A stretch of 64,000 nt of DNA from Cordylochernes scorpioides (GCA_030710605.1 CP092872.1:3766562-3830561), one strand, 5' to 3'; positions 1 to 10,785 are shown, counted from the stretch's first letter. Numbers and translations: made by a program. The notes: generated by a model from the sequence alone, not told the origin.

Positions 1-411
1 AAAGAAAAAAAAAAAAGATGAAGCAAAAAAAAAAAAATTTTGAAAAAAAAAAATATATATTTTGTCTCTATATATATTTTGATGGAAATAACACACAATA
101 TTTTTTACAGTTATTTATATACATTTTATCCAAATTTGAATTTTACATTTTCTCATACAAGCCAAAAAAAAAAAATGTGTATCAATATATATATTAAAAA
201 AAAAAAAAGATTTATTTAATATATCAAATAATTCTTTTTAATATAGAAAATAGATTTTTTCGGAGTCTCTATTTTTGGTATCAAATTTTTCCTTCATCAA
301 ATATATGGGAACAGATCAAAATATTTTTTTGTAATTTTTACACTGTCTCTTTATCATTAGTTTTTTTTTTGGTCGTTGATTTTTTTACTGGTAGAAATTA
401 CATTTGTAGCA
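1..411. other. AT-rich low-complexity DNA, no gene seen
   Basis: Long A tracts and short TA runs dominate. The open frame on the minus strand at 357-638 is made mostly of the palindromic retroposon that begins at 412 and is not a gene. Confidence 0.7.
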
Positions 412-892
412 GTGATAAGGCACAATTTGGGGATTATAAACACAAGGTAATAAGACACCAAATCCAAATAAATAAATAGTGTGTGACGTTTCAGCGTTGT
501 TACCATCTTCAGACAAAAGTACTGAATGAGAAATTTCGTCTTTAAATTCCGGGCTAATTGACCTATCAGGTAAGGTGAAATGAGAAATTTTACCACAGCA
601 AGTTTTAAAATAGTTACCGTTATCAAGTGTGTAAACAAGATAACAGATAAGAAGAAGATGGTTATTTGAGAAACACAGAATAATATTCTTAGAATTAAAA
701 GTGGAAAAAACCCAATTTTTTAAAAAATATAATTAAAAGCATATCTATAAATATCATTTATATTTCCTCTTTCTTCCATTCGGTTAATTGTAGCACATTT
801 CTTTTGAATGTAAAATTTTCATTCAGTACTTTTGTCTGAAGATGGTAACAACACTGAAATGTCACACACTATTTATTTATTAGGTCTTGTGT
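412..892. repeat. Palindromic short retroposon (family FB1, copy 1) with 14-bp target-site duplication
   Basis: Inverted arms lie at about 414-532 and 818-892: a GGCACAATTTGG-type end, then AATAAATAGTGTGTGACGTT, then a CATCTTCAGAC block that reappears reverse-complemented. The element is bounded by a perfect direct repeat TTACATTTGTAGCA at 398-411 and 893-906. A 14-bp duplication fits target-primed reverse transcription rather than cut-and-paste transposition. The CTGAAGA...GAAACG module in each arm has lost half of its stem (GGTAACA runs directly into CGCTGAAACG). No coding capacity is visible. I infer a non-autonomous, possibly Penelope-related, element. Confidence 0.75.
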
Positions 893-1133
893 TTACATTT
901 GTAGCATTTTTTTACAGTTTGGATCTAACTCGAATAGCAATATTCCCTCTGAGAAGAGTGGCAGCAAGTTACTCTATGTTGGGAATTAAATAATTGGTTG
1001 ATAGGTTTAGCTATATATTTTATCTAAGCCAACTTCAACAAATAATCTTCAAAAAAATAGCAATATCCAATTTATTATAACAATAAAAATTAATTTGAAG
1101 AGTATTTAGTGTAAAATTTTCATTGTTTTTATA

Positions 1134-1296
1134 TAATTGATAAGGCACAATTTGGATTATAGATTATAAACACAATAAGACCAAATCCAAATAAATAAAT
1201 AGTGTGTGACGTTTCGGTAACATGAAGATGATAACAACACTGTTACCGAAAAGTCACAAACTATTTATTTATTTGGATTTGGTGTTATTACCTTGT
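1134..1296. repeat. Palindromic short retroposon (FB1, copy 2) with 12-bp target-site duplication
   Basis: This is a compact copy: arms of about 70 bp meet at a short centre near 1225. Direct repeat ATTGTTTTTATA at 1122-1133 and 1297-1308 flanks it exactly. It shares the GGCACAATTTGGATTATAG arm with the other FB1 copies. Confidence 0.75.
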
Positions 1297-1564
1297 ATTG
1301 TTTTTATAAGTTTTTGGGTATCTCTCGCTCATTTCTCTTCTGAGTAAAAAATAAGTTTGTTACTAGGAGAATAAGTTTAAAGTTTTACCTTTTTTTTTTA
1401 GTAAAAAATGTATATATTTCACAATATTTTAAAACCTTTAACTGGTACAATTCTAAAGATTAAGATAGCAATAATCTTCTTCTATTTGCTAAAGAAGAAG
1501 AAATGCAAGTTGGGGAGAAAAGTTTTCATTTCAAATATGGCAGGTAATGCTTTATATTTATATA

Positions 1565-1721
1565 CAGTTAAACCTGTCTATAGCGCCTTCCTCTAAATAG
1601 CGCCTTCCTCTCTATAACCCCCGATTTTAAACATTTACATTAAAAGTGACCTGTCTATAGCACCCCCTCTCTATAGCATCCTATTTTGTTGAGTCCCAAG
1701 AGGGGGCGACAGGTTTAACTG
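1565..1721. mobile_element. 157-bp MITE with pogo/Tigger-like terminal inverted repeats
   Basis: It starts CAGTTAAACCTGTCTATAGC and ends with the reverse complement GGCGACAGGTTTAACTG, flanked by TA on both sides (1563-1564, 1722-1723). TA duplication and the CAGT(N)AAACCTG terminus are typical of pogo-type Tc1/mariner-superfamily DNA transposons. There is no transposase. A second copy lies at 6383-6561. Confidence 0.75.
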
Positions 1722-2421
1722 TATATGTATTACCAAAGGTGCACAAGCCTTCTATCCCATTACGCCCAATCATAGGTACCATTACCATCTTTCACCTGCA
1801 GATCCTTTATCTTGATTCCTGACCAAGTTGTATTTCTCTGTTAATCAGAGACCACAGTAAGAGCTTTACTATCTTCAATACCCCAATCTTTATACAGAAA
1901 TAGCTCAACTTCAACCAGAACAAAATTTCACCATTTTCCATAAAAGAACCTCCTCTCCCTGACTTTTGTGTTTCTTCTTCTTCAGTTCTAAAGATTGTTA
2001 ATAAAAAAAGATGATTTTACTTATAGAACTTTGGCATGGGTTGTAGATAATGGGAGTTGAAAATATTTGTAAAGTGTTTCAGATTTCTTTAGAATTGTGT
2101 TCTTCAGAATTGTCCCAAGTTAAAGGACAGTGAGGTTCGAAAAGCTTGTGGAATATATATAGTTTTCTAATAAAAAATGAAACACTTTTGCCTTAGAACT
2201 TATATATATATCTTAACAATGTCTGGTGATTTTATAAAAATAAAAGTTTTAACTGGGTAATACACTATTGAGTAACTTGTTGACTTAGTGAACAAGATAC
2301 TTGAAAGCTTGCATAAAGAAATGGTTAGGTGTTCTTCACAAAGCTATTTCTTCTTGTTTATAGCTCAGATTATATTTGCATATAGGATTTGAGAGTAATC
2401 TTTCCAACATTACTTTATGAT
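1722..2421. other. Intergenic DNA, no gene or element recognised
   Basis: AT-rich, stop-dense in all frames, with no recognisable repeat family. The 62-codon frame at 1408-1596 just upstream runs into the MITE and lacks any known motif. Confidence 0.5.
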
Positions 2422-2595
2422 TGATAAGGCACAATTTGGATTATAGATTATAAACACAAGGTAATAAGACTAAATAAATAAATAGTATGTGATGTTTCAG
2501 TACTGAATGCTTTCATTCAGTACTTTTGTCTGAAGATGGTAACAACGCTGAAACGTCACACACTATTTATTTGGATTTGGTCTTATTACCTTGTG
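2422..2595. repeat. Palindromic short retroposon (FB1, copy 3)
   Basis: Inverted arms as in copies 1 and 2. The right arm carries CTGAAGATGGTAACAACGCT then GAAACGTC; the second half of the stem (TTACC) is missing. TTTATGAT occurs at 2414-2421 and 2596-2603. It may be an 8-bp duplication, but TTTAT also belongs to the arm sequence, so the boundary is ambiguous. Confidence 0.65.
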
Positions 2596-2603
2596 TTTAT
2601 GAT

Positions 2604-4306
2604 CCAAGTTTCCCTCTCTGAGCAACAAGTTATCCTTCTAACCTTAGGATCTAAAATCTCTTTTTATGAAATCTTGCACAGGAACACACAACGATGATGT
2701 GTTTCATGCACATTTACTTACAAAACTGAGAAGCCATCAGTAAAATGGCGGTAACCTTGCCACTTCTTCAGTTCCTCAATGCCAAATCTATATATATATA
2801 TATGCATATACACACAATTTTTTTTTCTCTTGTTTTTCGATTTTTCAATCTTTTTTTAAAATCTCTATCTCTCGTATATTTTTATCTAAAAAAATCCTAT
2901 ATAGTAACCATATATTTTTTATGGATATAAAAAGCTCATCATAAAAAAAAACACAAATTGACACATTATACACACGTATATACACGTGACCTTTATTGCC
3001 TTGCATTTGTGCCTTGGTTCATTTTTTACGTCTCCCTATCCTCCCTTCCCCCATAAAACCATGGATTTTGAATGTATCTTGTACACTTACACTATTAGAC
3101 TAGGTTATGGCGTGTATAGTCTACCCTACTTGATGCATATGTTTTCTAACGTTGGCATTTATTGGAGAGAAAAAATGGGAATATTAATTATTATAATGGT
3201 GGTTGAGAAAAAAAATGGTAATGGAAATTTGCCCTCCCTTTCGTTACTTTATTTTTTTGTATCATTTAGTGTATATAAAAAACTTCTCTGGCTCAAAGTC
3301 AAAATGTATTTAAGATATTTCAACAATTTAATCATTGATTTCAATGATTTAAATCAATGTTTTTTTTTTTTGTAACTTTTTTAATCTTTTTTTTTTTTTT
3401 TTTTTCAGGATAATAATTTTTCTGGACTATAAATTATATCAACAAGCATTTTTTTCCTTCCTTTTTTTTTGCTAATATATAAATAGAAATGTATATATCT
3501 TTGTTGTTTTATAGAGTTCCTTTGTAAAGTTTTTTTTTTTTTTTTCAAATTGTAATCTTTTAGTTTTTTATTATTATTTTTTTAATGATATAGGAAAAAA
3601 ATGCAATTTTTTGTATAGATTCTTAAAGGCAATACGACTTTTACCATTTTTTTTAAATAACATATGCAAAATTTAGGGTAAACTATTAAAATTTACTAGA
3701 TATATATATATGTATACACTGTGCAAATACTATATATGTATGAAAATTTTTAGCTTTATTCTTAAAGAAATAATTAAGATTTAAAAAAAAAAAATTGGAA
3801 AAAGAAGAACTATATATTATATAATGTACATATACAATAAACAAATCAAATTTTCTCCACCATCTTCTTCCTAATTATTATTTCTTCTTATGTATATAGT
3901 TGTGTATTTTTGTGATGTTTGTAGGCTGTGCATATATTTTTATATATTTACATATATATACATATATTTTTTTCCACCTATATATATATATATATAATTT
4001 TAAAATATAATAATTTTTTTTTTGTTTGTTCCGTAAATTTTTTTCTCTCATCTAGATAAGTTTTTTTTGTGTAATTCTTTGTGATAAAGTGCTGCGATTA
4101 TTGATTCTCTACATATATTTTCTTGTTCTTACATTTCTATTAGATTAATGTAAAATGGGAAAATGGAATTGAAAGAGCTTTACTATTATTGGGCTATCTT
4201 CATAGCCTAGTCAATGTGTTTATTTGTTTGTCTTTTTATGTGCAATTTTATTTAAAGATAAAATGCCCTCCTGAATTTTTTTTACTTACTTATTTATTTT
4301 TCTAAA
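2604..4306. other. AT-rich intergenic DNA with microsatellites, no gene seen
   Basis: Long T tracts (for example around 3360-3410 and 3530-3545), TA runs (2790-2800, 3700-3712, 3980-3997) and no conserved protein motif on either strand. The 129-codon frame at 2986-3375 is low-complexity and ends in a T tract; I see no evidence that it is coding. Confidence 0.55.
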
Positions 4307-4308
4307 TA

Positions 4309-4490
4309 CAATAGAACCTTTCTGTAAAAGACAACACCTAGTTGCAGAGCTAAAATGTTCTTTAGGGAGAGTTGTCTTCTTACCGTAGAGTTACTAAATA
4401 GTAAAAATGGTAATTTTGCAAATGAAAACTGTTCTTTGTAGAGAGGTGTCCTCTAGTTGGAGTATCCTCTCATGGAGGTTGTTCCTACTG
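4309..4490. mobile_element. Possible diverged pogo-like MITE
   Basis: Ends are CAATAGAACCTTTCTG on the left and, reverse-complemented, CAGTAGGAACAACCTC on the right, each next to TA. The ends match only partly, so this is an old copy if real. Internal segments such as GTTGTCTTCTTACCG resemble degenerate inverted blocks. Confidence 0.4.
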
Positions 4491-4666
4491 TATAATATAG
4501 TAGAATCTTTTGTGAGAGCTAGCCGAATATTGATATTTCTGAACTTTACTATTGAAGGCAGTTTTCATTGGAGTTTGAATTTGGCCAAGATAATTCCTTT
4601 TTGATTCTACAGAACTGACCACTGGTCAGATGGAAATGAATAAGACCCAACGACAAATATTGACAA

Positions 4667-5024
4667 CTAGACGGGTGACCCGGGCTTCGCCCCGGGATTG
4701 ACCCGTGTGCATATCTACCCGAGTAATATATATTTAGATAAGATTTTTTTTATAATTGTTTGTTATTAGCATTATCTATTTGTTTGCATCAGCATAATTT
4801 AATCTAATCTTTGATAGAGGGCGCTGTTTGTGAGCTAAGTAGAATAATTTGAATATATAGTTTTAATAATTGATTTATATATATTTTAAAATAGCTTATC
4901 GTCTTCCCCGTATTTTTTTTACCTATGTATGGAAATTTTGGTTTGAATTAGTGAACTACTGCGAATTTGTATACCGGACATACAAACAAACAAACATACA
5001 AACATTGATTTTTATATATATAGA
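4667..5024 (-). mobile_element. 358-bp non-autonomous Helitron
   Basis: Read on the minus strand it starts TCTATATATATAAAAATC, the usual Helitron 5' end, and finishes with a GC hairpin (CCCGGGGCGAAGCCCGGG) followed a few bases later by CTAG. It sits between A and T, as Helitrons do, with no target duplication. No Rep/helicase is encoded. The hairpin appears as CCCGGGCTTCGCCCCGGG at about 4679-4697 on the plus strand. Confidence 0.8.
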
Positions 5025-5142
5025 TATTTGTTACAATGGCACAAAACTCTTCGTCAGAAACCTAAAGTACAAGTTTTTAATGGTGGTTAGTGTTGTTTGT
5101 ATGGAATTTATCTGTTCCTCACACACAGTAGAAAGAGAAATA

Positions 5143-5356
5143 AAAGAAAATAAGACCTAATCCAAATAATTTATTAGTGAATGACGTTTCGGCGACATCA
5201 TTGTCACCATCATCAGACAAAAGAATAAATGAGAAAAAAATATCACAGCAAGTTCTTGAATAGTACTGTTATCAAGCATTTGTCTGATGATGGTGACAAT
5301 GTTGTTACCGAAACGTCACACACTATTAAATTTTTTGGATTAAGTCTTCTTGTATA
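5143..5356. repeat. Palindromic short retroposon (family FB2) carrying hammerhead-like cores
   Basis: Left arm 5143-5235 and right arm 5275-5356 are inverted copies of AAGACCTAATCCAAATAA followed by the GACGTTTCGG block. Both arms keep the complete CTGATGA...GAAACGTC module with its stem. A related single arm is at 7893-7992. Confidence 0.65.
5281..5320 (+). ncRNA. Hammerhead-ribozyme-like motif
   Basis: In order: TGT (stem I, 5' strand), CTGATGA, one extra T, stem II of 7 bp (GGTGACA with TGTTACC, one G-U pair), GAAA, then CGTC and ACA, which pairs with TGT. GAAA-C-GTC has the canonical NUH cleavage triplet GUC, but stem III would be only the self-complementary ACGU, so it could form only between two molecules or two copies. 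The unpaired T after CTGATGA departs from the hammerhead consensus. An inverted partner lies in the left arm at about 5181-5217. Motif match only; no activity is shown. Confidence 0.4.
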
Positions 5357-5475
5357 ACAATGTCTAATATTATATGGGTTTTGTATGACTATTGAGTTAG
5401 GTTTGATCATGCAAGGATGTCTATGAGTACTCTACTTGAGAAATTATAAAATTGAGGTTAAAGAAATTCAATATG

Positions 5476-5572
5476 ATCCATTAGTGCACCATCCTTTATG
5501 AAAATTCGAAACTATTATAGACACGTATGATTCTTTTTTTAAAAAATAATTTCTACTGCCCTTTCTTACAGC
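5476..5572. repeat. Fragment of foldback family B
   Basis: Matches one arm of the family seen complete at 45625-46105: a GCACCATC end, then GAAACTATTATAGACACGTA, then TTTCTACTGCCCTT. Only this half is present. Confidence 0.6.
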
Positions 5573-5621
5573 CCTAATTTATAAAGATTTTTTTGTGTTA
5601 CAAGTTTCATATATTTTAAGA

Positions 5622-5800
5622 TATGAAAAAACGAAAGAAAAAAATAAAAGATAAAAAGATCAGGTGTTGAAATCAATATTAAAAATGGCATATCCTGACC
5701 AGGAGCACATGTGCTTTACAGAAGGCAGAGTACCATCTGGTGGAACAGAAATCAACTAAACATTGATTTAACCTGTTCCCTGATATTTGGCCAACTCAAT
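5622..5800. repeat. Truncated copy of short retroposon family FB3
   Basis: Shares a purine-rich lead (AACGAAAGAAAAAAATAAAA) and the block GGCATATCCTGACCAGGAGC with the complete copy at 34441-34659. The inner part is present in inverted order relative to that copy, as expected if a foldback was truncated on one side. From about 5800 to 6246 nothing else is recognisable. Confidence 0.6.
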
Positions 5801-6246
5801 TTCTTGATAAATCAAGAAAAGACATACACGAACGCGTTTCTCGCTGTTGGTGCTCTTCAGCGTGGAGTAGGCTGAACCACTGCGACCAACCAAAAAAAGA
5901 TTTTTATAGATATATATTGGTAAAAATAGATTTATTCTACTAAGAAAACAAAGTACCTGGTTAAACCTGAATATAAGAAAATAATAGCAGTATATAATAA
6001 ATTTACGGAACCATGCAAGATTATGTATATTGTATTGTAAGACATGTATCAATATATATCTATCTTCATACTAAGTTTGCTTCCAACAACAAGCCCATAG
6101 ATGAGTTCAGTAATGCCTGCCATCTTGATTTATGTAATTAAGTGTTTTAGAGTAATTTGATAATATTTTTTTGGTTAAAATCTATTAAACAAAATAAAAA
6201 GAATCATCAGACTAAGAAGCTATATATATTTATATATGGGTCAAGG

Positions 6247-6382
6247 TAAGGCACAATTTGGATTATAAACATAAGGTAATAACACCAAATATAAATAAAT
6301 ATTATATTCAGCACTTTTGTCTGAAGGTAACAAGGCTGTTAATGAAATGTCGCACACTATTTAGTTGGATTTGGTCTTATTA
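6247..6382. repeat. Diverged FB1 palindrome (copy 4), interrupted by a MITE
   Basis: Contains GGCACAATTTGGATTATAAA and the inverted block ending GGATTTGGTCTTAT. The expected continuation (TTAC TTGGG) is split by the MITE at 6383-6561, whose TA duplication falls exactly inside TTATTAC. The hammerhead-like module is decayed here. Confidence 0.6.
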
Positions 6383-6561
6383 CAGTTAAACCTGTATATA
6401 GCGCCCCCTCTAAATAGCACCTTCCTATCTATAGCGCCCAATTTTAAATATGTAGTACGATGCGAGATTTACATTAAAAGTGAACTGTCTATAGCAACCC
6501 CTCTCTATAGCACCCTATTTTGGTGAGTACCAACTGGGGGTGCTATAGACAGGTTTAACTG
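6383..6561. mobile_element. 179-bp pogo/Tigger-like MITE, copy 2
   Basis: Begins CAGTTAAACCTGTATATAGC and ends GCTATAGACAGGTTTAACTG with flanking TA (6381-6382, 6562-6563). Same family as 1565-1721, with about 20 extra internal bases. It is nested in an FB1 palindrome, so it inserted later than FB1. Confidence 0.8.
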
Positions 6562-6589
6562 TACTTGGGTATCTAGGTCTTTCTTCTTC

Positions 6590-7210
6590 TTTCTTATCTC
6601 CACTCAATCATATTAAGGTATCAAGCTTGTAAAGCTTGACAACCACCATGATTGGGTGAAGTAAAATGCGTCTGCCTTTGTCATTAAGACTGGGAGCACT
6701 ACTCAGTGGCAGGCTGACTTAGCTCTAATATGAAATGGCCGCCTCTGACATGAGGAACAGACGCCATGTGCAGCTGCTCCTAACATGGAGTACAGACTCA
6801 TCCTGTATCCCTGGATTAGGAGCCCTTACAGGGTACTATCAGCCGGGCCAGCTGAACCCAGGTTTTTTAGTGAGCTTGTTACTGCTCCCCCTCCTCCTTT
6901 TTCATCCGGGCTTGGGACCGGTAAAGGCGGAGTTGGGTCATTCTTGATAAAATTTCAATTCCATTTTCCCATTACCTATTTGTATGATTTGTTTTCTAAT
7001 CTCTCTCTCCCCTATTCTTCAGTGTAGAGGGCATACATAAAAATGTGATAGCAGACAGCAGTGATGAAGTACCTACCTCGAGTGTTGTACAGCTGGGTGG
7101 TAGATATGGTATTGGTGACAGAGAGAGGTGTGTGTCCTCCTCACATCCTCTTCAGTTGGAGTTTTGCTCAAGTTCCCACTTTACACAACCAGCTTACTAT
7201 CATAAAGGAT
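6590..7210. other. Unassigned, relatively GC-rich repeat-like segment
   Basis: Base composition differs sharply from its surroundings. An open frame at 6735-6947 (70 codons) has no motif I recognise. A stretch near 6603-6650 (CACTCAATCATATTAAGGTA and the palindrome CAAGCTTTACAAGCTTG) recurs inverted at about 8960-9000. The block 6590-9010 may therefore be the remains of one element whose inner part was replaced by the SINE and palindromes between. Function unknown. Confidence 0.4.
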
Positions 7211-7380
7211 AACTAAATAAAAAAAACATGTTCAACTCTACATTCTCTATGTGATTCTTTCATTTGATTTCTTATCTCTTATCTGTTGTTTAAACACTTT
7301 ATAATGTTACGTTATTAAAGTAAGTAAGAAGGATGAATCCATAATCAATTTAACTTTACATATTATGTATTTATTTATTT

Positions 7381-7701
7381 ATTATTTTTTTGCTTATCCC
7401 TAGTACACGTGGTACAGGCCATGATAAACATGGTGGGTAGAAGTTGGCGACTGCTTTTACTGTAAGCGCACTACATATCTACACATGTGAAAAGCAGTTC
7501 TAATTTGCACTTAAAAATATACTAGAGCCCCGTTTGGTTACTTGCACTCGCTGGTGGGGTTGGACTTTTTGCAAGAATCAGAGGCCATTGGAGCATTTTT
7601 TTTTTTTCAAATCAGAAAAAAGTTTCCAATGCGGGAATCGAACCCGGGGCCGTAGCGGTCGTAAACCAAACGGTTTAACCAGCCATCCACTGACCCCCCT
7701 A
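7381..7701 (-). mobile_element. tRNA-derived SINE
   Basis: Read on the minus strand, the head looks like a tRNA: an A box (TGGCTGGTTAAACCG) and a B box (GGTTCGATTCC) about 35 bases apart, the internal RNA polymerase III promoter. A body follows (CCAACCCCACCAGCGAGTGC region), and the tail ends CTAGGGATAAGC plus an A run. Other copies: 17812-18117, 45090-45378, 21585-22040 (plus strand, diverged) and 49550-49715 (partial). Confidence 0.8.
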
Positions 7702-7892
7702 TATTATTATTAATAGCAATTATACAAACAAATCTTGGTATATATGTCTACATGAAAACAACAAAAACAATAATTAGTATATACATACAAGTTCCTTTTC
7801 AAACACGAGCTCAACTATAGCCATTGTTACTCTGTAATATTCCAACAGATAACAGTACTATTTAAGAACTTTCTGTGATATATATTTTTTTC

Positions 7893-7992
7893 TTTTGTCT
7901 GATGATGGTGACAATGCTGTTGCCGAAACGTTACACACTATTAAATTATTTGGATTAGGTCTTATTTTCTTGTATTATAATCTATAATCCAA
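7893..7992 (+). repeat. Single arm of family FB2
   Basis: Only the right-hand half of the palindrome is present, running from TTTTGTCTGATGATGG through TTGGATTAGGTCTTATTTTC. The inverted left arm is missing. Confidence 0.65.
7896..7935 (+). ncRNA. Hammerhead-ribozyme-like motif
   Basis: TGT, CTGATGA, extra T, stem II GGTGACA/TGTTGCC (7 pairs, two G-U), loop ATGC, GAAA, CGTT, ACA. Stem I is TGT/ACA. The cleavage-site triplet would be GUU, which fits the NUH rule. Stem III is the self-complementary ACGU only. Same architecture as 5281-5320. Confidence 0.4.
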
Positions 7993-8023
7993 ATTGTGTT
8001 TTATCATTTGTGATTCTTTCTTT

Positions 8024-8232
8024 GATATGACACAATTTGGATTATAGATTATCAACACAAAGTAATAAAACCAAATATTAATAAATAAATAGTGTGATAT
8101 TTCGATAACAGCATTGTTACCATCTTCAGATAAATGTACTGAATGAGAGAATTTTGTCTGAAGATGGTAACAACGCTCTTACCGAAATGTCACACACTAT
8201 TTATTTAGATTTGGTTTTATTACCTTGTGTTT
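8024..8232. repeat. Palindromic short retroposon (FB1, copy 5)
   Basis: Arms 8024-8145 and 8150-8232 are inverted around about 8148. The right arm has CTGAAGATGGTAACAACGCT followed by CTTACCGAAATGTC, so the stem is nearly intact but ACGT has become ATGT. CTTTCTTT occurs on both flanks; this is low-complexity and only weak evidence for a target duplication. Confidence 0.65.
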
Positions 8233-8379
8233 GTTCCTTTCTTTCTTTAGTCTGTATATGTGCATTCACCAACATATGTCACGTGGATCTGTGAAATATT
8301 TGCATAAATGACTCAGCAAGGGTCCCTCTCCAGGGATACGGAGGAGCAGTGTCTGTACATATGTTATAGTTGGCAGCAA

Positions 8380-8790
8380 AGACTTCCATGTTAGGAACGG
8401 CTACGAACTACAGGCAAAGTCAGATTTTCAACAAAGTGTGCCTGGATCATGGTGCCATGATCAATGAAAGCTGAAGCCCTACATCCCATTCCATGATATC
8501 ACTAGTGTCTGAAGAGAAGTTGGAGAGGTTAGCTGCAATGGCTGACAAAATGGTAGATATGATTCCCAAATCAGAGATTCATGCAGCAGCTAAATGACCA
8601 TCTAATGCAGAACTTTTGAATAGGATATCTAACTTGGAAATTCTAATGTAAAATTTAAGTACCCAAAGAGTTACCCAAACAGATAAAAGAGGCTGCAGTA
8701 GCAATAGACCCAGAAGCAGTAGCAAGTCACATAGGTACGATCCAGGAGAAGGCCTATGTTATTTCCATTTCATAGAATAATTTAGTTTTT
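8380..8790 (+). pseudogene. Gag fragment of an arthropod-type LTR retrotransposon
   Basis: From 8505 the frame reads VSEEKLERLAAMADKMVDM, then a stop (TGA) after HAAAK, then PSNAELLNRISNLE. Further on comes an arginine/serine stretch (about 8690-8745) and a CYFHF remnant just before another stop. The order, LAxxADK(I/M)V helix, spacer, RS-rich stretch and Cys-His remnant, is what I know from the C-terminal half of Gag proteins whose N-terminal domain resembles the one at 36858. Several stops and frame changes make it a pseudogene. No LTRs were found around it. Confidence 0.5.
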
Positions 8791-9189
8791 TTAAATTTAA
8801 TTAGAGAAAAAAAAATGCCATAATTATATCAACAACATTTTTCCAGCTGCTACATCACTCATTGCTGTTTTCCCACTATGTACTAAGTGTCAACCTACAA
8901 ACCACATCATTGACTGTATTGGCTCATCTATTGATGAGCTCTACTCATCCCCAGCAGACACCATCAACAAGCTTTACAAGCTTGATACCCTGATATGATT
9001 GAGTGGAGAAAGAAGAAAACTCATTCGTGTAAATTTTGCATAAGGGGATAAGAAACAGGAACAACTTGCATGAATGAAGAAATCGCCATAAAACACTACA
9101 CAAATGTGATTATTTTGGGTCCAATTTTGATCCACAACAATATCATATATCGAATTTCAATTTGCACATTGCAATGAAATCTCTTTTAT

Positions 9190-9472
9190 GGGAACATAAT
9201 ACTATAAAGCGAAAGTATTTAAGAGCACAACTGTTTCTTTTATATACAATTACAAACTTCTACTGTCCTTACTGCGATGCAAACATATTTTGAGGGTTTG
9301 GTTCATTAGTGGTGAACTCTCCCAGCGGTTTCGCCAATTTAATCTACCAGACCGCTTCTAAGAGCTTTAATACTGTATTGGACGATTCTGCTTTTATATG
9401 CTACACTGAAGGATAGAATCTCAGAAATGGTTTTCAAGAAAACTATGAACATAAGCTTTTAGGACAGTAGAA
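9190..9472. repeat. Short retroposon/foldback family A, split by a Helitron
   Basis: Contains the family landmarks AAACTTCTACTGTCCTTACT, GTGGTGAACTCTCCCAGCGG, TCTACCAGACCGC and GGACAGTAGAA. In the uninterrupted copy at 35150-35425 the last block continues into TTACATTC; here it continues after the Helitron at 10335 (TTAAAT). Other copies: 10411, 20375, 21758, 27112, 35150, 50076. Confidence 0.65.
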
Positions 9473-10334
9473 TCCCTATATATATAAAAGTCAGTGTATG
9501 TATGTATGTGTGTTTGTCCTATGTCGGCTATACACGTCCACAATACGTAACTAATCTGAATGAAATTTCAACAGTATATATAGTAAAATCTGGAAAAACT
9601 TTTAGCGAAAATTTCAGGTCTCAATCCCGAATATTCTTCGAGTTATTTGCAAATTTCGTTGCAAATTTGCCCTTTCGCTCGCAAGCAGCGCCTCTAGCGG
9701 TGAAGATGGGAGGTAATATCAGCTGACCTAATAGACATGTAAAACGTGTTTTAACAGGACATAGAGAAAAATCTGGAAGAGATATTTATCAGATTTTTAG
9801 CCAAGAAAAATTTAAATTGACAGGTTCTGGGCAAAAATAGTTGTTTTTTAGTCAGAAAATGATGATGACAATATTGCTGTATCAGGTTTGATTATCAGAT
9901 ACAAAATTATATGGGGAAAAATTCCAAAAAGCAGAGACCACGGGTAAAGCCAGTTCATTTTTAATATGCACGAACAAAATTTTAACAGAAAAACATTCAT
10001 TCGAGCAGAAGACACAAAGCCAGATCATCTCTCTATAAAAATATCGCTTCTCAGACACAAAGTTTGGAGCGGGACGTTTCACAAGAGTGACATCCACGGC
10101 GCCAATTTATAATTGTAACGAATAGTATTTGAAAATCAAAATAATAGAATTTTCAAATATCGTTGTGGAATTTACATTTTTATTATTTTTTATTTAAAAA
10201 AAAACACAAAGTTTGGAGCGGGACGTTTCACAAGAGTGACATCCACTACGCCAATTCATTATTGTTACGAATATTATTTGAATAAAAACATTTAATCGGG
10301 TAAAACCCGGGCGTTACCCGGGTCATTCGGCTAG
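9473..10334 (+). mobile_element. 862-bp non-autonomous Helitron
   Basis: The 5' end is TCCCTATATATATAAAAGTC; the 3' end is a hairpin ACCCGGGCGTTACCCGGGT followed by CATTCGGCTAG. It lies between A (9472) and T (10335). Near the 3' end a 78-bp segment is present twice, at 10055-10132 and 10205-10282 (CACAAAGTTTGGAGCGGGAC onwards). The 74-codon frame at 9502-9726 has no Rep or helicase motif. It is inserted into family A. Confidence 0.85.
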
Positions 10335-10410
10335 TTAAATATAAATATTTGCATCAAGCAATGCTCTTCCGGAAAAAAATAAGGACAAAGCCAATTAGAC
10401 ATAACAAAAA

Positions 10411-10627
10411 GCAATACCGTGCCATCTAAATATATGAAATGAAAGTATATGAGCACGAATGTTTCTTTTATGTATAACACAAACTTCTACTGTCCTTACT
10501 GCGATGAAAAATATTGGGAGGGCTTGGCTCATCGCAGTAAGGACAGTAGAAGTTTGTATTATATATGAAAGAAATATTCGTGTTTAAATCCTTTCATTTT
10601 ATATATATATAGATGGCGTGTTATTGC
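10411..10627. repeat. Family A foldback with two near-complete arms
   Basis: Arms of about 95 bp run GCAATACCGTGCCATCTAAA through CTTACTGCGATGA and return inverted from CATCGCAGTAAGGACAGTAG to TAGATGGCGTGTTATTGC. The short centre (AAAATATTGGGAGGGCTTGG) stays single-stranded in the fold. It has no coding capacity. Confidence 0.7.
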
Positions 10628-10785
10628 CTTGTAATACTATTTACGATTCTTACCTATAGACGAAGCAGTCTATAGATATTGAACGACTTCTAAGAATGCG
10701 GTATGGACATTTTGGGTTTACGAAATAGTCTAATCAACTTTATGGAGAGTTGGCTCTAGCCTTTTGACCCTCCCCCTGGCTCCAT

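Noticed and set aside
2532..2560. Hammerhead-like motif in FB1 copies 1 and 3
   Set aside because: CTGAAGA and GAAACGTC are present but half of stem II is deleted, so no core can form.
2986..3375. 129-codon frame
   Set aside because: Low-complexity AT-rich DNA ending in a T tract; no motif, no supporting neighbour.
6735..6947. 70-codon frame as a small protein with a hydrophobic segment
   Set aside because: It lies in a repeat-like GC-rich block, overlaps another frame of similar size, and shows no family motif.
7600..7700. Functional tRNA gene on the minus strand
   Set aside because: The A and B boxes are good, but the sequence is the head of a SINE present in several copies with the same body and tail.
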